NCBI GenBank assembly: GCA_020831805.1
Contig: JAFIFX010000001.1
Span: 372,001 to 436,000, forward strand
DNA: 64,000 nt
From: Planctomycetota bacterium
GTDB lineage: Bacteria; Planctomycetota; Phycisphaerae; Phycisphaerales; UBA1924
Direction of reading: 5' to 3'
Below, in pieces: positions 8,464-18,046 of the stretch. Position 1 is the first letter of the stretch, and each line of letters begins with the position of its first letter. The notes beneath the pieces were generated by a model. It was given only the letters and a program-made list of their open reading frames with translations. It was not told the origin of the DNA and did no database searches. Both the position numbers and the translations under genes were made by a program.

Positions 8464-9168
8464 TCAGTGGATCAGGTAGAGGAGGGGGAAGAGGAAGATC
8501 CAGACAAGGTCGACCAGGTGCCAGTACAGGGCGGAGTTTTCGACCATGGTGTACTCGGTCGGGCCGTAGGCCTCGTACTTCCAGGAGCGGTACAGCACCC
8601 AGCCGAGCAGGGAGCCGCCGATGAGGACGTGGAGGGCGTGGATGCCGGTGCCCATGTAGTACAGGGACCACCAGAGCTGCTCGTGGGTGGTCTGGGCGAA
8701 CTCGTAGGAGAAGAAGGTGCCGGGGGCCTTGCCCTCGTTGATCTTGGGGATGTACTCCCACTGGAGCTTGATGATGACGAAGGCGGCGGCGCAGAGGAGG
8801 GTGACGATCAGGTTGATCTTCAGCCACTTCTGGTTGTTGAGCTGGGCGCACCGCACCGCGTTGGCGACGGTCCAGGAGGAGATCAGGAGGATGATGGTGT
8901 TGGCCCCGCCGAACCACCAGTCGAGGTGCTGGCTGCCGGCGGTCCAGGACTCGGGGTAGAGGAAGCGGAAGACGGCGTAGCCGCAGAAGATGCCGGCGAA
9001 GAGCAGGACTTCCGTGGTCAGGAAGAGCCACATGCCGAACTTCGCGGCGTCGAACTCTTCGTCGTGGTTGCGCCAGTGGTGGCCGGCGCGGCGGTTGCGC
9101 CAGTGCTTGGGGTGGTCCCGCAGGTGCGGGGGCGCCGGGGTGTCGTAGGCGTCGAGGGTCGTCTGCAT
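8464..9168 (-). CDS. coxC: Cytochrome c oxidase subunit III, five-helix form
   Basis: A 234-aa integral membrane subunit of the caa3-type oxidase. Five hydrophobic helices are visible, beginning with KFGMWLFLTTEVLLFAG and ending with YWHLVDLVWIFLFPLLYLI. The HALHVLIG and YWHLVDLVW segments are family signatures. The classical seven-helix subunit III has two extra N-terminal helices, so this is the shorter form. The ATG at 9168 is preceded by GGAG with about 8 nt spacing. It is separated from coxA by about 100 nt containing a hairpin, the largest gap within the oxidase genes. Confidence 0.93.
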   Translation of the reverse strand: MQTTLDAYDTPAPPHLRDHPKHWRNRRAGHHWRNHDEEFDAAKFGMWLFLTTEVLLFAGIFCGYAVFRFLYPESWTAGSQHLDWWFGGANTIILLISSWTVANAVRCAQLNNQKWLKINLIVTLLCAAAFVIIKLQWEYIPKINEGKAPGTFFSYEFAQTTHEQLWWSLYYMGTGIHALHVLIGGSLLGWVLYRSWKYEAYGPTEYTMVENSALYWHLVDLVWIFLFPLLYLIH

Positions 9169-9219
9169 CTCGAACTCCGGATCCGGGTGCGTTCCCGGCG
9201 TTGGTCGCGTGTGAAGTGG

Positions 9220-9250
9220 CCCGGCGGGCGTGTCCGTCCGCCCGGCCGGG
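9220..9250 (-). other. GC-rich hairpin between coxA and coxC
   Basis: An inverted repeat (about CCCGGCGGGCG against CGCCCGGCCGGG, one bulge) lies in the roughly 100-nt spacer after coxA. No T tract follows on either strand, so it is not a standard intrinsic terminator. It could be an mRNA processing or stability element setting different levels for coxA and the genes behind it. Confidence 0.45.
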
Positions 9251-9270
9251 TCTGGGTCAGGCCCCGGGGC

Positions 9271-11037
9271 TCAGGCCCTTGGCTCGGGGCGTTCGGGCAA
9301 GGGGTACTCGGCGGGGTCGCAGTGCGGCGGCACGACGGTGTCGAAGTCGTACGGGCCGTGCTTGACGATCGGCTCGTGGTGGAAGTTGTGCTCGATCGGG
9401 GGCGACTCGCACTCCCACTCGAGGGTCAGGCCGCCCCAAGGGTTCGGCGGCGCCTTGGGGCCGGCGATCAGCGAGTGGACGAAGTTGAGGAAGTGGATGA
9501 CGAATCCGATGAAGAGCAGCCACGACCCGATGGTCGAGACGACATGCCAGACATGGAACTCGTCGACATAGGTGGCGTAGCGACGGGGCATGCCCTGGGT
9601 GCCCATGATGAACTGGGTGAAGAAGGTGACATTGAAGCCGACAAAGACGACGGCGCAGCCGAGGATGCCCACCTTCTCGTTGTACATGCGGCCGAACATC
9701 TTGGGCCACCAGTGGTGGATGCCGCCGATGAAGGCGATGACCGTGCCGCCCATCATGACATAGTGGAAGTGGGCGACGACGAAGTAGGAGTCGTGCAGGT
9801 GCAGGTCGGTGGCCAGGGCGCCCAGGGGCAGGCCGGTCAGGCCGCCGATGGAGAACAGGAAGAGGAAGGAGAGGGTGTAGCACATCGGGGTGTTGATGGC
9901 GATCGAGCCCTTGTAGAGGGTGGCGATCCAGTTGAACACCTTGATGGCGGTCGGGATGGCGACCAGGAAGGTCAGGGCGGAGAAGAGCATGGCGGCCAGC
10001 TCGCCCATGGCCGTGAACATGTGGTGGCCCCAGACCAGGAAGGACACCGCGGCGATGCCCAGCGAGGAGAACGCGATGGCGCGGTAGCCGAAGATGTGCT
10101 TGCGGCAGTGGATGGAGAGCATCTCGGAGATGATGCCCATGGCGGGCAGGATCATCACATAGACCACGGGGTGGGAGTAGAACCAGAAGAAGTGCTGGTA
10201 CAGCACGGGATCGCCGCCCATGGCGGGGTCGAAGATGCCGATCTTCATGACGCGCTCGAAGATGAGCAGCAGCAGCGTGATGCCGATGACCGGGGTGGCC
10301 AGCACCTGGATGATGCTGGTGGCGTAGAGGGCCCAGATGAACAGGGGCATGTCGAACCAGCCCATGCCGGGGGCGCGGAGCTTGTGGACCGTCACGATGA
10401 AGTTCATGCCGGTCAGGATGGACGAGAAGCCCAGGATGAACGCGGCGAGGACCATGAGGACGACGCGCCAGTGGTCGGCGTCGGTCGTCAGCGAGTAAGG
10501 CGTGTAGAAGGTCCAGCCGGTGTCCACGCCGCCCATGAGGATGGAGGCGACGCCGAAGATCGAGCCGAAGACATAGATGTACCAGGAGAGCAGGTTGAGG
10601 CGGGGGAAGGCCACGTCCTTGGCCCCGATCATGATGGGCAGGAAGAAGTTGCCCAGCGAGGCGGGGATCGAGGGGACGATGAACATGAAGACCATGATCG
10701 CGCCGTGGAGGGTGAAGGCGCGGTTGTAGATCTCGTTGCTGGACATCTCGGTGGCGCCGAGGATGCTGCTGAGGATCTGGCCCGTGACGACGGTGCTGCC
10801 GTCGGCGAGGGTCTCGGTGCGGATCGGCATGAGCAGTTCGAGCCGGACCGCCAGGGCCGCGACGCCGCCGAGGAAGAACATGAACATCACGGCGAAGAGG
10901 TACATCACGCCGATCTTCTTGTGATCGACGGTGGTGGCCCATTGCCAGATGCGCGACCAGAAGCCGGGGGGTCCGTCCAGATAGGAGCCCTCGTGGTGGT
11001 CGTGGTGGGTGGAACCGGACAGTTCAGCGGTACTCAT
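9271..11037 (-). CDS. coxA: Cytochrome c oxidase subunit I, A2-type heme-copper oxidase
   Basis: The 588-aa catalytic subunit that reduces oxygen and pumps protons, with about 12 helices. Metal ligands are visible: H111 (TLHGAIM) for low-spin heme, H289 and cross-linked Y293 (SHPVVY) plus H338/H339 (WGHHMF) for CuB, and H424/H426 (VAHFHY) for the two hemes. The motif before the CuB His reads FYSHPVVY rather than GHPEVY. The D-channel glutamate is therefore absent and a Tyr-Ser pair takes its place, the hallmark of A2-type oxidases such as those of Rhodothermus and Thermus. The ATG at 11037 follows a strong GGAGGTG site and overlaps the coxB stop (ATGA). Confidence 0.96.
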   Translation of the reverse strand: MSTAELSGSTHHDHHEGSYLDGPPGFWSRIWQWATTVDHKKIGVMYLFAVMFMFFLGGVAALAVRLELLMPIRTETLADGSTVVTGQILSSILGATEMSSNEIYNRAFTLHGAIMVFMFIVPSIPASLGNFFLPIMIGAKDVAFPRLNLLSWYIYVFGSIFGVASILMGGVDTGWTFYTPYSLTTDADHWRVVLMVLAAFILGFSSILTGMNFIVTVHKLRAPGMGWFDMPLFIWALYATSIIQVLATPVIGITLLLLIFERVMKIGIFDPAMGGDPVLYQHFFWFYSHPVVYVMILPAMGIISEMLSIHCRKHIFGYRAIAFSSLGIAAVSFLVWGHHMFTAMGELAAMLFSALTFLVAIPTAIKVFNWIATLYKGSIAINTPMCYTLSFLFLFSIGGLTGLPLGALATDLHLHDSYFVVAHFHYVMMGGTVIAFIGGIHHWWPKMFGRMYNEKVGILGCAVVFVGFNVTFFTQFIMGTQGMPRRYATYVDEFHVWHVVSTIGSWLLFIGFVIHFLNFVHSLIAGPKAPPNPWGGLTLEWECESPPIEHNFHHEPIVKHGPYDFDTVVPPHCDPAEYPLPERPEPRA

Positions 11038-12185
11038 TGCTCACCTCCGTCGGTGGTGTCGGACGGTTCCGGTGCGTTGCCGTTGTCGTTGCCGTTTTCT
11101 CCGTTGCCGTTCGCGTCCGGCGCGGGGCCGCGGTCGGAGAGCGAGCGCATGAAGGCGAGGATGCCCTCGAACTGCTGCTCGTTGATCTGACCCTGGAAGG
11201 ACGGCATGTTGGCGGGGTACCCGGCGACGATCTTGGCGTTGGGCACATAGACCGATTCACGCATGTAGTTGGCGTCGCGGATCAGGCTGGTGCCGTCGTT
11301 GAGAATGACCTCGTAGCCGTAGCTGTCCTTCCAGGTCGGGCCGGTGCCGGGCGAACCGTCGATGGAGTGGCAGGCGCTGCAGCGGGTGGCCCAGAGGCGC
11401 CGGCCGAGTTCGACTGGCTCGACATCGGCCATGAAGGACTCGAGCTTGGCCTCATAGACATTGCGGGGGACCACGCGCAGCGTGGCGGCCATGCGGGAGT
11501 GCTCCTCACCGCAGTACTCGGCGCAGAAGACCCACAAATCGCGGCCGGGGATCTGCCTCGGCTCGTCGCCGGAGGTGTCCGTGACGAACTCGTCGGCGCG
11601 GAGGCGTGGGGTGTGGAAGGTAAAGCCGGTGTACCGGTTGGGATAGACATCCATCTTGGTGCGGAAGGCGGGGATCCAGAACGCGTGGATGACATCCTGG
11701 GAGGACATGCGAAGCGAGACGGGGGTGTCCTCGGGGACATAGAAGATCGGGAAGTCCCAGTCGCCCTCGGACAGCGGCTGGGCCTCGGGGCTTTCGGCGC
11801 CGTTGGGGTACGTGATGTTCCAGCCCCACTTCCACGCGTCGACCTTGAGTTCGAGGGCCCCGCTGACGGGGGTGACCTTCTCCATGTAGCCCCAGAAGCC
11901 CAGCACGAAGATGACCAGCAGGCCCGAACTGGGCACGACGGTCCAGATGATCTCCAGCGGGGTGTTGTGGTGTGGGCTGACCGGCGCCGGCACGCCGGGG
12001 CGGCGACGATACTTGATGGTCCAGTAGATCATCAGGCCCATCAGCAGCACGAAGAAGAACATGGAGAACCAGAAGATCATCATGAAGAGCGCGTCGGTGA
12101 AGACGGCTGCGTTCGATGCGGGTTCGCTGCGGAAGATCAGTCGGGTCAACCAGTTCTGATTGCTGGACGCGAGTGTGAACATCAT
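11034..12185 (-). CDS. coxB: Cytochrome c oxidase subunit II with fused cytochrome c domain (caa3 type)
   Basis: A 383-aa subunit that takes electrons into the oxidase. Two N-terminal helices (residues about 30-57 and 80-100) precede a cupredoxin domain with the CuA ligands H167, C221, E223, C225, H229 and M232 ([12 protein letters not shown]). A fused cytochrome c domain follows with CSACH (C269, C272, H273) and a likely axial Met at 327. This makes the complex caa3 type, so a separate soluble cytochrome may not be needed. The last 30 residues are rich in Asn, Gly and acidic residues and look like a flexible tail. No lipobox is evident. The ATG overlaps the SCO gene stop by one base (TGATG) and the stop overlaps the coxA start. 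Confidence 0.96.
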   Translation of the reverse strand: MMFTLASSNQNWLTRLIFRSEPASNAAVFTDALFMMIFWFSMFFFVLLMGLMIYWTIKYRRRPGVPAPVSPHHNTPLEIIWTVVPSSGLLVIFVLGFWGYMEKVTPVSGALELKVDAWKWGWNITYPNGAESPEAQPLSEGDWDFPIFYVPEDTPVSLRMSSQDVIHAFWIPAFRTKMDVYPNRYTGFTFHTPRLRADEFVTDTSGDEPRQIPGRDLWVFCAEYCGEEHSRMAATLRVVPRNVYEAKLESFMADVEPVELGRRLWATRCSACHSIDGSPGTGPTWKDSYGYEVILNDGTSLIRDANYMRESVYVPNAKIVAGYPANMPSFQGQINEQQFEGILAFMRSLSDRGPAPDANGNGENGNDNGNAPEPSDTTDGGEQ

Positions 12186-13138
12186 CAGGACACCTGCCCC
12201 GCGGGGGAGACGGGGGATCGCCCCGCCCGGGACGACCCGCGCTCGTCACCAGATTGCATGCCGGAACTCGAACGGGCCAGGACACGCTGGCGGACGCGTT
12301 CGCCGATGAACAGAACCACGATGATCACCGTCAGGATGACGACGGTGGCCGCCCCGGCCAGCCGCATGAGGGCCATGGCCTGGAGCGAATACGCCCCCGC
12401 GGTGGGGTCGTAGCGAAAACAGAAGTGCATGATCCGCTCGCCGATGCTGCGGGCGATGCGCCCGTTGGTGGCGTCGAGCAGAGAGAGCATGAGCTGGTCG
12501 GGCGGGTAGTCGTAGCCGTAGAGATATCGGGTGACCTTGCCCTCGGGGGAGAGGATGACCAGGCCGGCCGGGTGGGACCATTCGCCGTTGCGCAGGGGGG
12601 CGAACTGGAAACCCACGGCGTCGGTCAGCCGGCGGATGTCGACCTCGTCGCCGGTGTGGTACATCACGCCCTGCCCGACGCCGGGCTCGGAAGCGCGGTT
12701 GTAGTGGCGGAGGAAGCGGATCTTCTGGCCGCGGGCGTGGGTGGTGGTCTCGCGGTGGTCGAAGCTGACGACGAGCAGGCGGTAGTCCTTGCCGACGGTG
12801 TAGTCGAGGCGGTTGAGCGAGTCGAGCAGCTTGTCGAGCACGATGGTGCAAACGACCGGGCACTCGTAGTACACGAGGGCGAGGATCACCGGCTTGCGGT
12901 CGCCGAAGTACCTGGCCAGGCGGACGGCCTCACCGGTGTCGTCGATGAAGGTCGCGTCGAGCGGGATGTACGCGCCGAGCTGCTCCTCAAGCTCGACGCC
13001 CTGCAGCTCACGGACCTGGTCACGCTCGAGGATGAGCTGGGCGTGGGCGGGCGCGGTGATCGCGCCGAGCATCAACGACGCCATGATCAGCCCCGTCAGG
13101 GCCGACAGAAACGGGATGGGGCGGTCAGCCCTGGTCAT
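12185..13138 (-). CDS. SCO1/SenC-family copper chaperone
   Basis: A 317-aa protein that probably loads the CuA centre of CoxB. A signal peptide (cleavage near APAHA/QLILERD) leads to a thioredoxin-like domain with the copper-binding pair in YYECPVVCTIVL and a downstream His in the SHPAGLVIL region. A C-terminal helix (VVILTVIIVVLFIGERV) anchors it in the membrane, with an Arg/Ser-rich tail inside. Most SCO proteins are anchored at the N-terminus, so the C-terminal anchor is a variation. The start is inside the end of the 132-aa gene upstream (14-nt overlap), and the stop overlaps coxB. Confidence 0.88.
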   Translation of the reverse strand: MTRADRPIPFLSALTGLIMASLMLGAITAPAHAQLILERDQVRELQGVELEEQLGAYIPLDATFIDDTGEAVRLARYFGDRKPVILALVYYECPVVCTIVLDKLLDSLNRLDYTVGKDYRLLVVSFDHRETTTHARGQKIRFLRHYNRASEPGVGQGVMYHTGDEVDIRRLTDAVGFQFAPLRNGEWSHPAGLVILSPEGKVTRYLYGYDYPPDQLMLSLLDATNGRIARSIGERIMHFCFRYDPTAGAYSLQAMALMRLAGAATVVILTVIIVVLFIGERVRQRVLARSSSGMQSGDERGSSRAGRSPVSPAGQVS

Positions 13139-13523
13139 CGCTTGTTTCGCGCTCCTGGGCACTGGGCCCGTTGCTGCGGTACTCCTGAACCACGCGGTCG
13201 ATGGCGTTGGGCAGGGGGATGTGGACGGTGCCGGCGTCACGGTCGATCCAGCCGAAGCTGTCGAGGTGTCGCTGGGCCGCGAGACGGGCGTTGTAGGCCG
13301 GCGCCATCACCGTGGTGCCCTCCTGGCGTTCGGCCTTGTAGCGGGAGACGAAGGAGTTGAAGTAGGCGATCAGGACGAGGATCACAACGATGACGCCGAC
13401 CACCATGATGATGAAGGTCATCCCGAGGGCCTTGGCGGAGGCGTAGGAGCCGTGCTCCTCCTGGGGCTTGCCTTCCTCCTTGGTGTGCTGATGCCACGCG
13501 TCGTGGGCTTGGCTGTCGCTCAT
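13125..13523 (-). CDS. Single-pass membrane protein between actF and the SCO gene, unknown
   Basis: A 132-aa protein. The N-terminal 32 residues are hydrophilic and rich in His, Glu and Lys. One strong helix follows (about residues 34-55, ending ILVLIAYFNSF), then a roughly 75-residue soluble tail containing QRHLDSFGWIDRDAGTVHIP. No cofactor motif is visible. It sits exactly at the boundary between the complex III genes and the oxidase genes and overlaps the SCO start by 14 nt, so it probably belongs to one of these complexes or to their link. Small extra membrane subunits are known in alternative complex III, but equivalence to any of them cannot be claimed. Confidence 0.78.
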   Translation of the reverse strand: MSDSQAHDAWHQHTKEEGKPQEEHGSYASAKALGMTFIIMVVGVIVVILVLIAYFNSFVSRYKAERQEGTTVMAPAYNARLAAQRHLDSFGWIDRDAGTVHIPLPNAIDRVVQEYRSNGPSAQERETSDDQG

Positions 13524-13613
13524 GTTCCACCTCCGTCTTCGTGCCGCGGGTGAGTGCGGATGCCCGCGGGCGGCGTGTCTCGTTCGGTTTCAGGCCGGGG
13601 CGTCGGGCTCCGG

Positions 13614-14942
13614 TCAGACATAGTTCTTGTGGGCCATCGATTCGTGCAGCATGGGATCCTTGGTCGGCAGGAGCGGGCCGGACTCGACGCGCCGGATCAT
13701 CAGCCATCCCCAGATCCCGAGAACGCCCAACGCGCCGGCCGCATCAAGCCAGATCCCGGACAGACCCGGCTCCTGGAGGCCCGCCTCCAGCACGGGCTGG
13801 GTCTGGACATAGACCATCGGACGAATGACCCAGACCATGTCCAGGACCGTCATGACGATCAGGAACAGGGCCATCGTGCCCAGGAGCACCGGGTTGCGCT
13901 TCACGGCCCGCCAGCCCACGATCAGGAACGGGATCAGGAAGTGGGCCACGCACAGGGTCACGAAGAGCCAGTGCCAGCCGTGGCTCTTGCGGTAGACGAA
14001 CCAGGCGGTCTCCTCGGGGATGTTGGAGTACCAGATCAGGAAGTACTGGGAGAAGGCGATGTACGCCCAGAACACCGTGAAGGCGAAGACCAGCTTGCCC
14101 AGGTCGTGGAAGTGCTCCTCCGTGACCAGACCGGTCAGCTTCCCGCGCAGACGCAGGGCCGCCAGCGTGAGCACCACGACCGAGACGCCCGAGAGGGCGG
14201 AGGAAGCGAAGAAGTACACGCCCCACATGGTGGAGAAGAAGCGGAAGTCCAGGCTCATCAGGAAGTCGAAGGCCGCGAACGCGGTGGTCAGGGCGAAGAG
14301 CAGGATGCCCCAGCCGGCGGTGTAGCGGGCCTTGCGGCCGAGGGTGCGGTCGCCGGTCTCGTCCATGCGCCGGCTCAGCGAGATGAAACGCCAGCCGAGG
14401 AAGGACCAGACCGCGCCGTAGATCAGGAAGCGGACGATGAAGAAGCCCGTGTTGAGGTACGGGGCCTTCTTCTTGAGCAGGTAGTCGTCGCCGTGGCCCC
14501 CGACCCACTCGAGCAGCACGCCGCCGTTGACGACCTCGATCACGACGATCGGCACCAAGGCCAGCCAGCAGAAGGGCAAAAGGGCCGCCCCGTGCTCGAA
14601 CACGCGCCGGCAGGTGATCACCCATCCCGCGTTGAGCGAGTGGAAGACCAGCAGGAAGAACAGGCATCCCAGGGACATGGACAGGGCGGTGAAGGCGCCG
14701 ACCTCGTAGGCCGCCAGCGCGTGGCGGACATTCATCGAGAACCCGCCGATGACCGTCAGCAGGAGCCCGGCGATGCCCACGAACAGCAGGGGCAGACCAA
14801 ACTTGCCCAGCACGCCCCGGGCGTGGATGTTGTCCTCGGTCATCCGCGGATCGGCCGCGATCTTGGTGAGCCGACGCTCCCAGACCTGATCCGGCAGGGC
14901 GGTCTCGACGGGGGCGGGGTGGTTGGCGGCGATCTGGCTCAC
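13614..14942 (-). CDS. actF: Alternative complex III membrane subunit ActF
   Basis: A 442-aa polytopic protein of the quinol:cytochrome c oxidoreductase called alternative complex III. About ten helices are visible, starting with LPLLFVGIAGLLLTVIGGFS. Internal segments such as FDFLMSLDFRFFSTMWGVYF and WAYIAFSQYFLIWYSNIPEE are typical of ActF. It is related to ActC/NrfD-type quinol-binding subunits. The GTG at 14942 was chosen because it follows GAGGGGAGG and overlaps the actE stop (GTGA). The longer frame upstream runs through actE and is a shadow. Confidence 0.92.
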   Translation of the reverse strand: MSQIAANHPAPVETALPDQVWERRLTKIAADPRMTEDNIHARGVLGKFGLPLLFVGIAGLLLTVIGGFSMNVRHALAAYEVGAFTALSMSLGCLFFLLVFHSLNAGWVITCRRVFEHGAALLPFCWLALVPIVVIEVVNGGVLLEWVGGHGDDYLLKKKAPYLNTGFFIVRFLIYGAVWSFLGWRFISLSRRMDETGDRTLGRKARYTAGWGILLFALTTAFAAFDFLMSLDFRFFSTMWGVYFFASSALSGVSVVVLTLAALRLRGKLTGLVTEEHFHDLGKLVFAFTVFWAYIAFSQYFLIWYSNIPEETAWFVYRKSHGWHWLFVTLCVAHFLIPFLIVGWRAVKRNPVLLGTMALFLIVMTVLDMVWVIRPMVYVQTQPVLEAGLQEPGLSGIWLDAAGALGVLGIWGWLMIRRVESGPLLPTKDPMLHESMAHKNYV

Positions 14943-15733
14943 TGGTTGCCTCCCCTCGAACCGAGCCGGTCCCGGTCGGCCGGGTCCAGCTCGCTGGCCG
15001 GCACGCCCTGCGAGGCCTGCAGCGTCCGGATATAGGCGACAATGGCCCACGCGTCGAGCTCATCCACGGCGTGGGCGTACCCCGGCATGCGGTAGGTGCC
15101 GTCGGGATTCTTCAGGCCGTGGCGGGTCACGTGGAACAGGTAGCCGTCGGTGCCCAGCTCGTCGCCACGGTCGCGGTAGGCGTCGGCGAGCAGGTTGGCC
15201 GGGGCGTAACTCCAGAGCTTGCCCACAGTGCCCGCGCCGTCGCCCTGGCCGCCGATGCCGGTGTACCCGTGACAGGCCGAGCAATAGATGTCGAACCGCT
15301 CGCGGCCGCGGATGATCAGCTCTCGGTTGACCTCCACCGGCATGTACGCGACATACCGGGGATCGTCCTGGCTCGACCCGGCGACCAGGCCGAAGGCGTA
15401 GGTCGGATCGGACCGCAGCAGCCGATCACGCTGGGCGCGGAAGTGGGCGGCCCACTCGGCGTTCTCGAGCAGTTCCGGGTCGTGCGATCCGGCCCCGAAC
15501 GGAACGGTCCGCGGCACCGCGGGTCGGTCGGAGCGGCCGTCGGGGAAGAAGGCCGACTCGGACTGCGGCAGCAGCTTGGGCTGGTCGTCCATGTCGGGGA
15601 AGAACTGGCGCGGCGGCTTGTCCGTCCGGTCGCCCCGGCAGCCGGCGGTCAGGCCGACCCCGAGCGACAGCGCGAGCAGGCAGAGCCCGGTGCGGGCCGC
15701 GTGCGCCGTTGTGTTGGCATGGTGCTTGGTCAT
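14939..15733 (-). CDS. actE: Alternative complex III monoheme cytochrome c lipoprotein ActE
   Basis: A 264-aa lipoprotein. The signal peptide ends in the lipobox LTAGC (Cys about residue 32). The mature part has one CSACHGYTG heme site and a downstream Met (YRMPGYAHAVDELD) that fits the sixth ligand. ActE carries electrons from the complex toward the oxidase. The ATG at 15733 is preceded by GAGGAA. The start of actF overlaps its stop (GTGA). The upstream frame beyond this ATG runs antisense-like through actD and is not used. Confidence 0.93.
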   Translation of the reverse strand: MTKHHANTTAHAARTGLCLLALSLGVGLTAGCRGDRTDKPPRQFFPDMDDQPKLLPQSESAFFPDGRSDRPAVPRTVPFGAGSHDPELLENAEWAAHFRAQRDRLLRSDPTYAFGLVAGSSQDDPRYVAYMPVEVNRELIIRGRERFDIYCSACHGYTGIGGQGDGAGTVGKLWSYAPANLLADAYRDRGDELGTDGYLFHVTRHGLKNPDGTYRMPGYAHAVDELDAWAIVAYIRTLQASQGVPASELDPADRDRLGSRGGNQ

Positions 15734-15774
15734 CTTCGGTTCCTCGCCCGGGGCCGGTGATCCCGGCCGGGCGT

Positions 15775-16401
15775 TTAGTCCTCGTCCTCGATGATCGTGA
15801 TGTCTGTGCCGCCCGCCTTCTCGAACAGGGCGCGGATTTGGTCGGGATCGAAGTTCGGGTCCTCCGCTTCGATCGCGATCATGAACCGGTCGTTGCTGAT
15901 CCGGTAGAAACGCTCGTGGCCGAACAGCGGGTGGTGGAACCGCGGCAGGCCGTTGAGCGCGAGCATGCCGAACAGACACGCGAACGCGGTGAACAGCACG
16001 CTCAGCTCGAACATGATGGGCATGAACGGCTCCCAGGCGCCATAGGGCTTGCCCTGCACGACCATGGGGTACAGGTACGCCGAGGTAATCCACTGCAGGA
16101 ACGCGGCGAAGCTCAAGCCACCGACCGCCGCCCCCACCGCGAGCAGCGGGAGCTTGGTGGGCTTGACGCCCATCGCGTGCTCCATCCCGTGCACCGGGAA
16201 GGGCGAGTGGACATCCCACTTCTTGTACCCGGCGTCGCGGACCATCTCCGCGGCGTGGTACACCTTGGTGGTCTCGGAGAACTCCGCGACGATGCCGTAG
16301 ACGCGCTTGCCTGACTCGCTGATGAAACGCGGGGGAGGCCTGCGCACCAGCATCGGGAAGTAGTCCGCCGCGGCCGCGGTGATGTTGCTCAGGGCTGACA
16401 T
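15775..16401 (-). CDS. actD: Alternative complex III subunit ActD (DUF3341)
   Basis: A 208-aa membrane protein. An N-terminal cytoplasmic part contains YGIVAEFSETTKVYHAAEMV and KKWDVHSPFPVHGM, a stretch typical of DUF3341/ActD. Two helices follow (KLPLLAVGAAVGGLSFAAFL and MFELSVLFTAFACLFGMLAL), then a C-terminal ferredoxin-fold-like end (FEKAGGTDITIIED). It carries no cofactor and is structural in characterised complexes. A GAGGAG site for its ATG lies within the end of actC, 3 nt of which separate the two genes. Confidence 0.93.
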   Translation of the reverse strand: MSALSNITAAAADYFPMLVRRPPPRFISESGKRVYGIVAEFSETTKVYHAAEMVRDAGYKKWDVHSPFPVHGMEHAMGVKPTKLPLLAVGAAVGGLSFAAFLQWITSAYLYPMVVQGKPYGAWEPFMPIMFELSVLFTAFACLFGMLALNGLPRFHHPLFGHERFYRISNDRFMIAIEAEDPNFDPDQIRALFEKAGGTDITIIEDED

Positions 16402-16404
16402 GGC

Positions 16405-18000
<1,596 letters not shown>

Positions 18001-18046
18001 AAGTCTTTCCACCGTTCCGGGCGTGCGGCCCGGTCCTGTCCGTTGC

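Noticed and set aside
8362-11190. A 942-codon open frame on the plus strand opposite coxA, coxC and subunit IV
   Set aside because: Its translation is a low-complexity Gly/Glu/Asp/Val string without domains, while the minus strand encodes clear oxidase subunits. Long antisense frames are expected at this GC content.
15734-16219. Longer minus-strand frame extending actE through actD
   Set aside because: The residues before 15733 are an off-frame reading of actD; the ATG at 15733 starts a clear lipoprotein signal.
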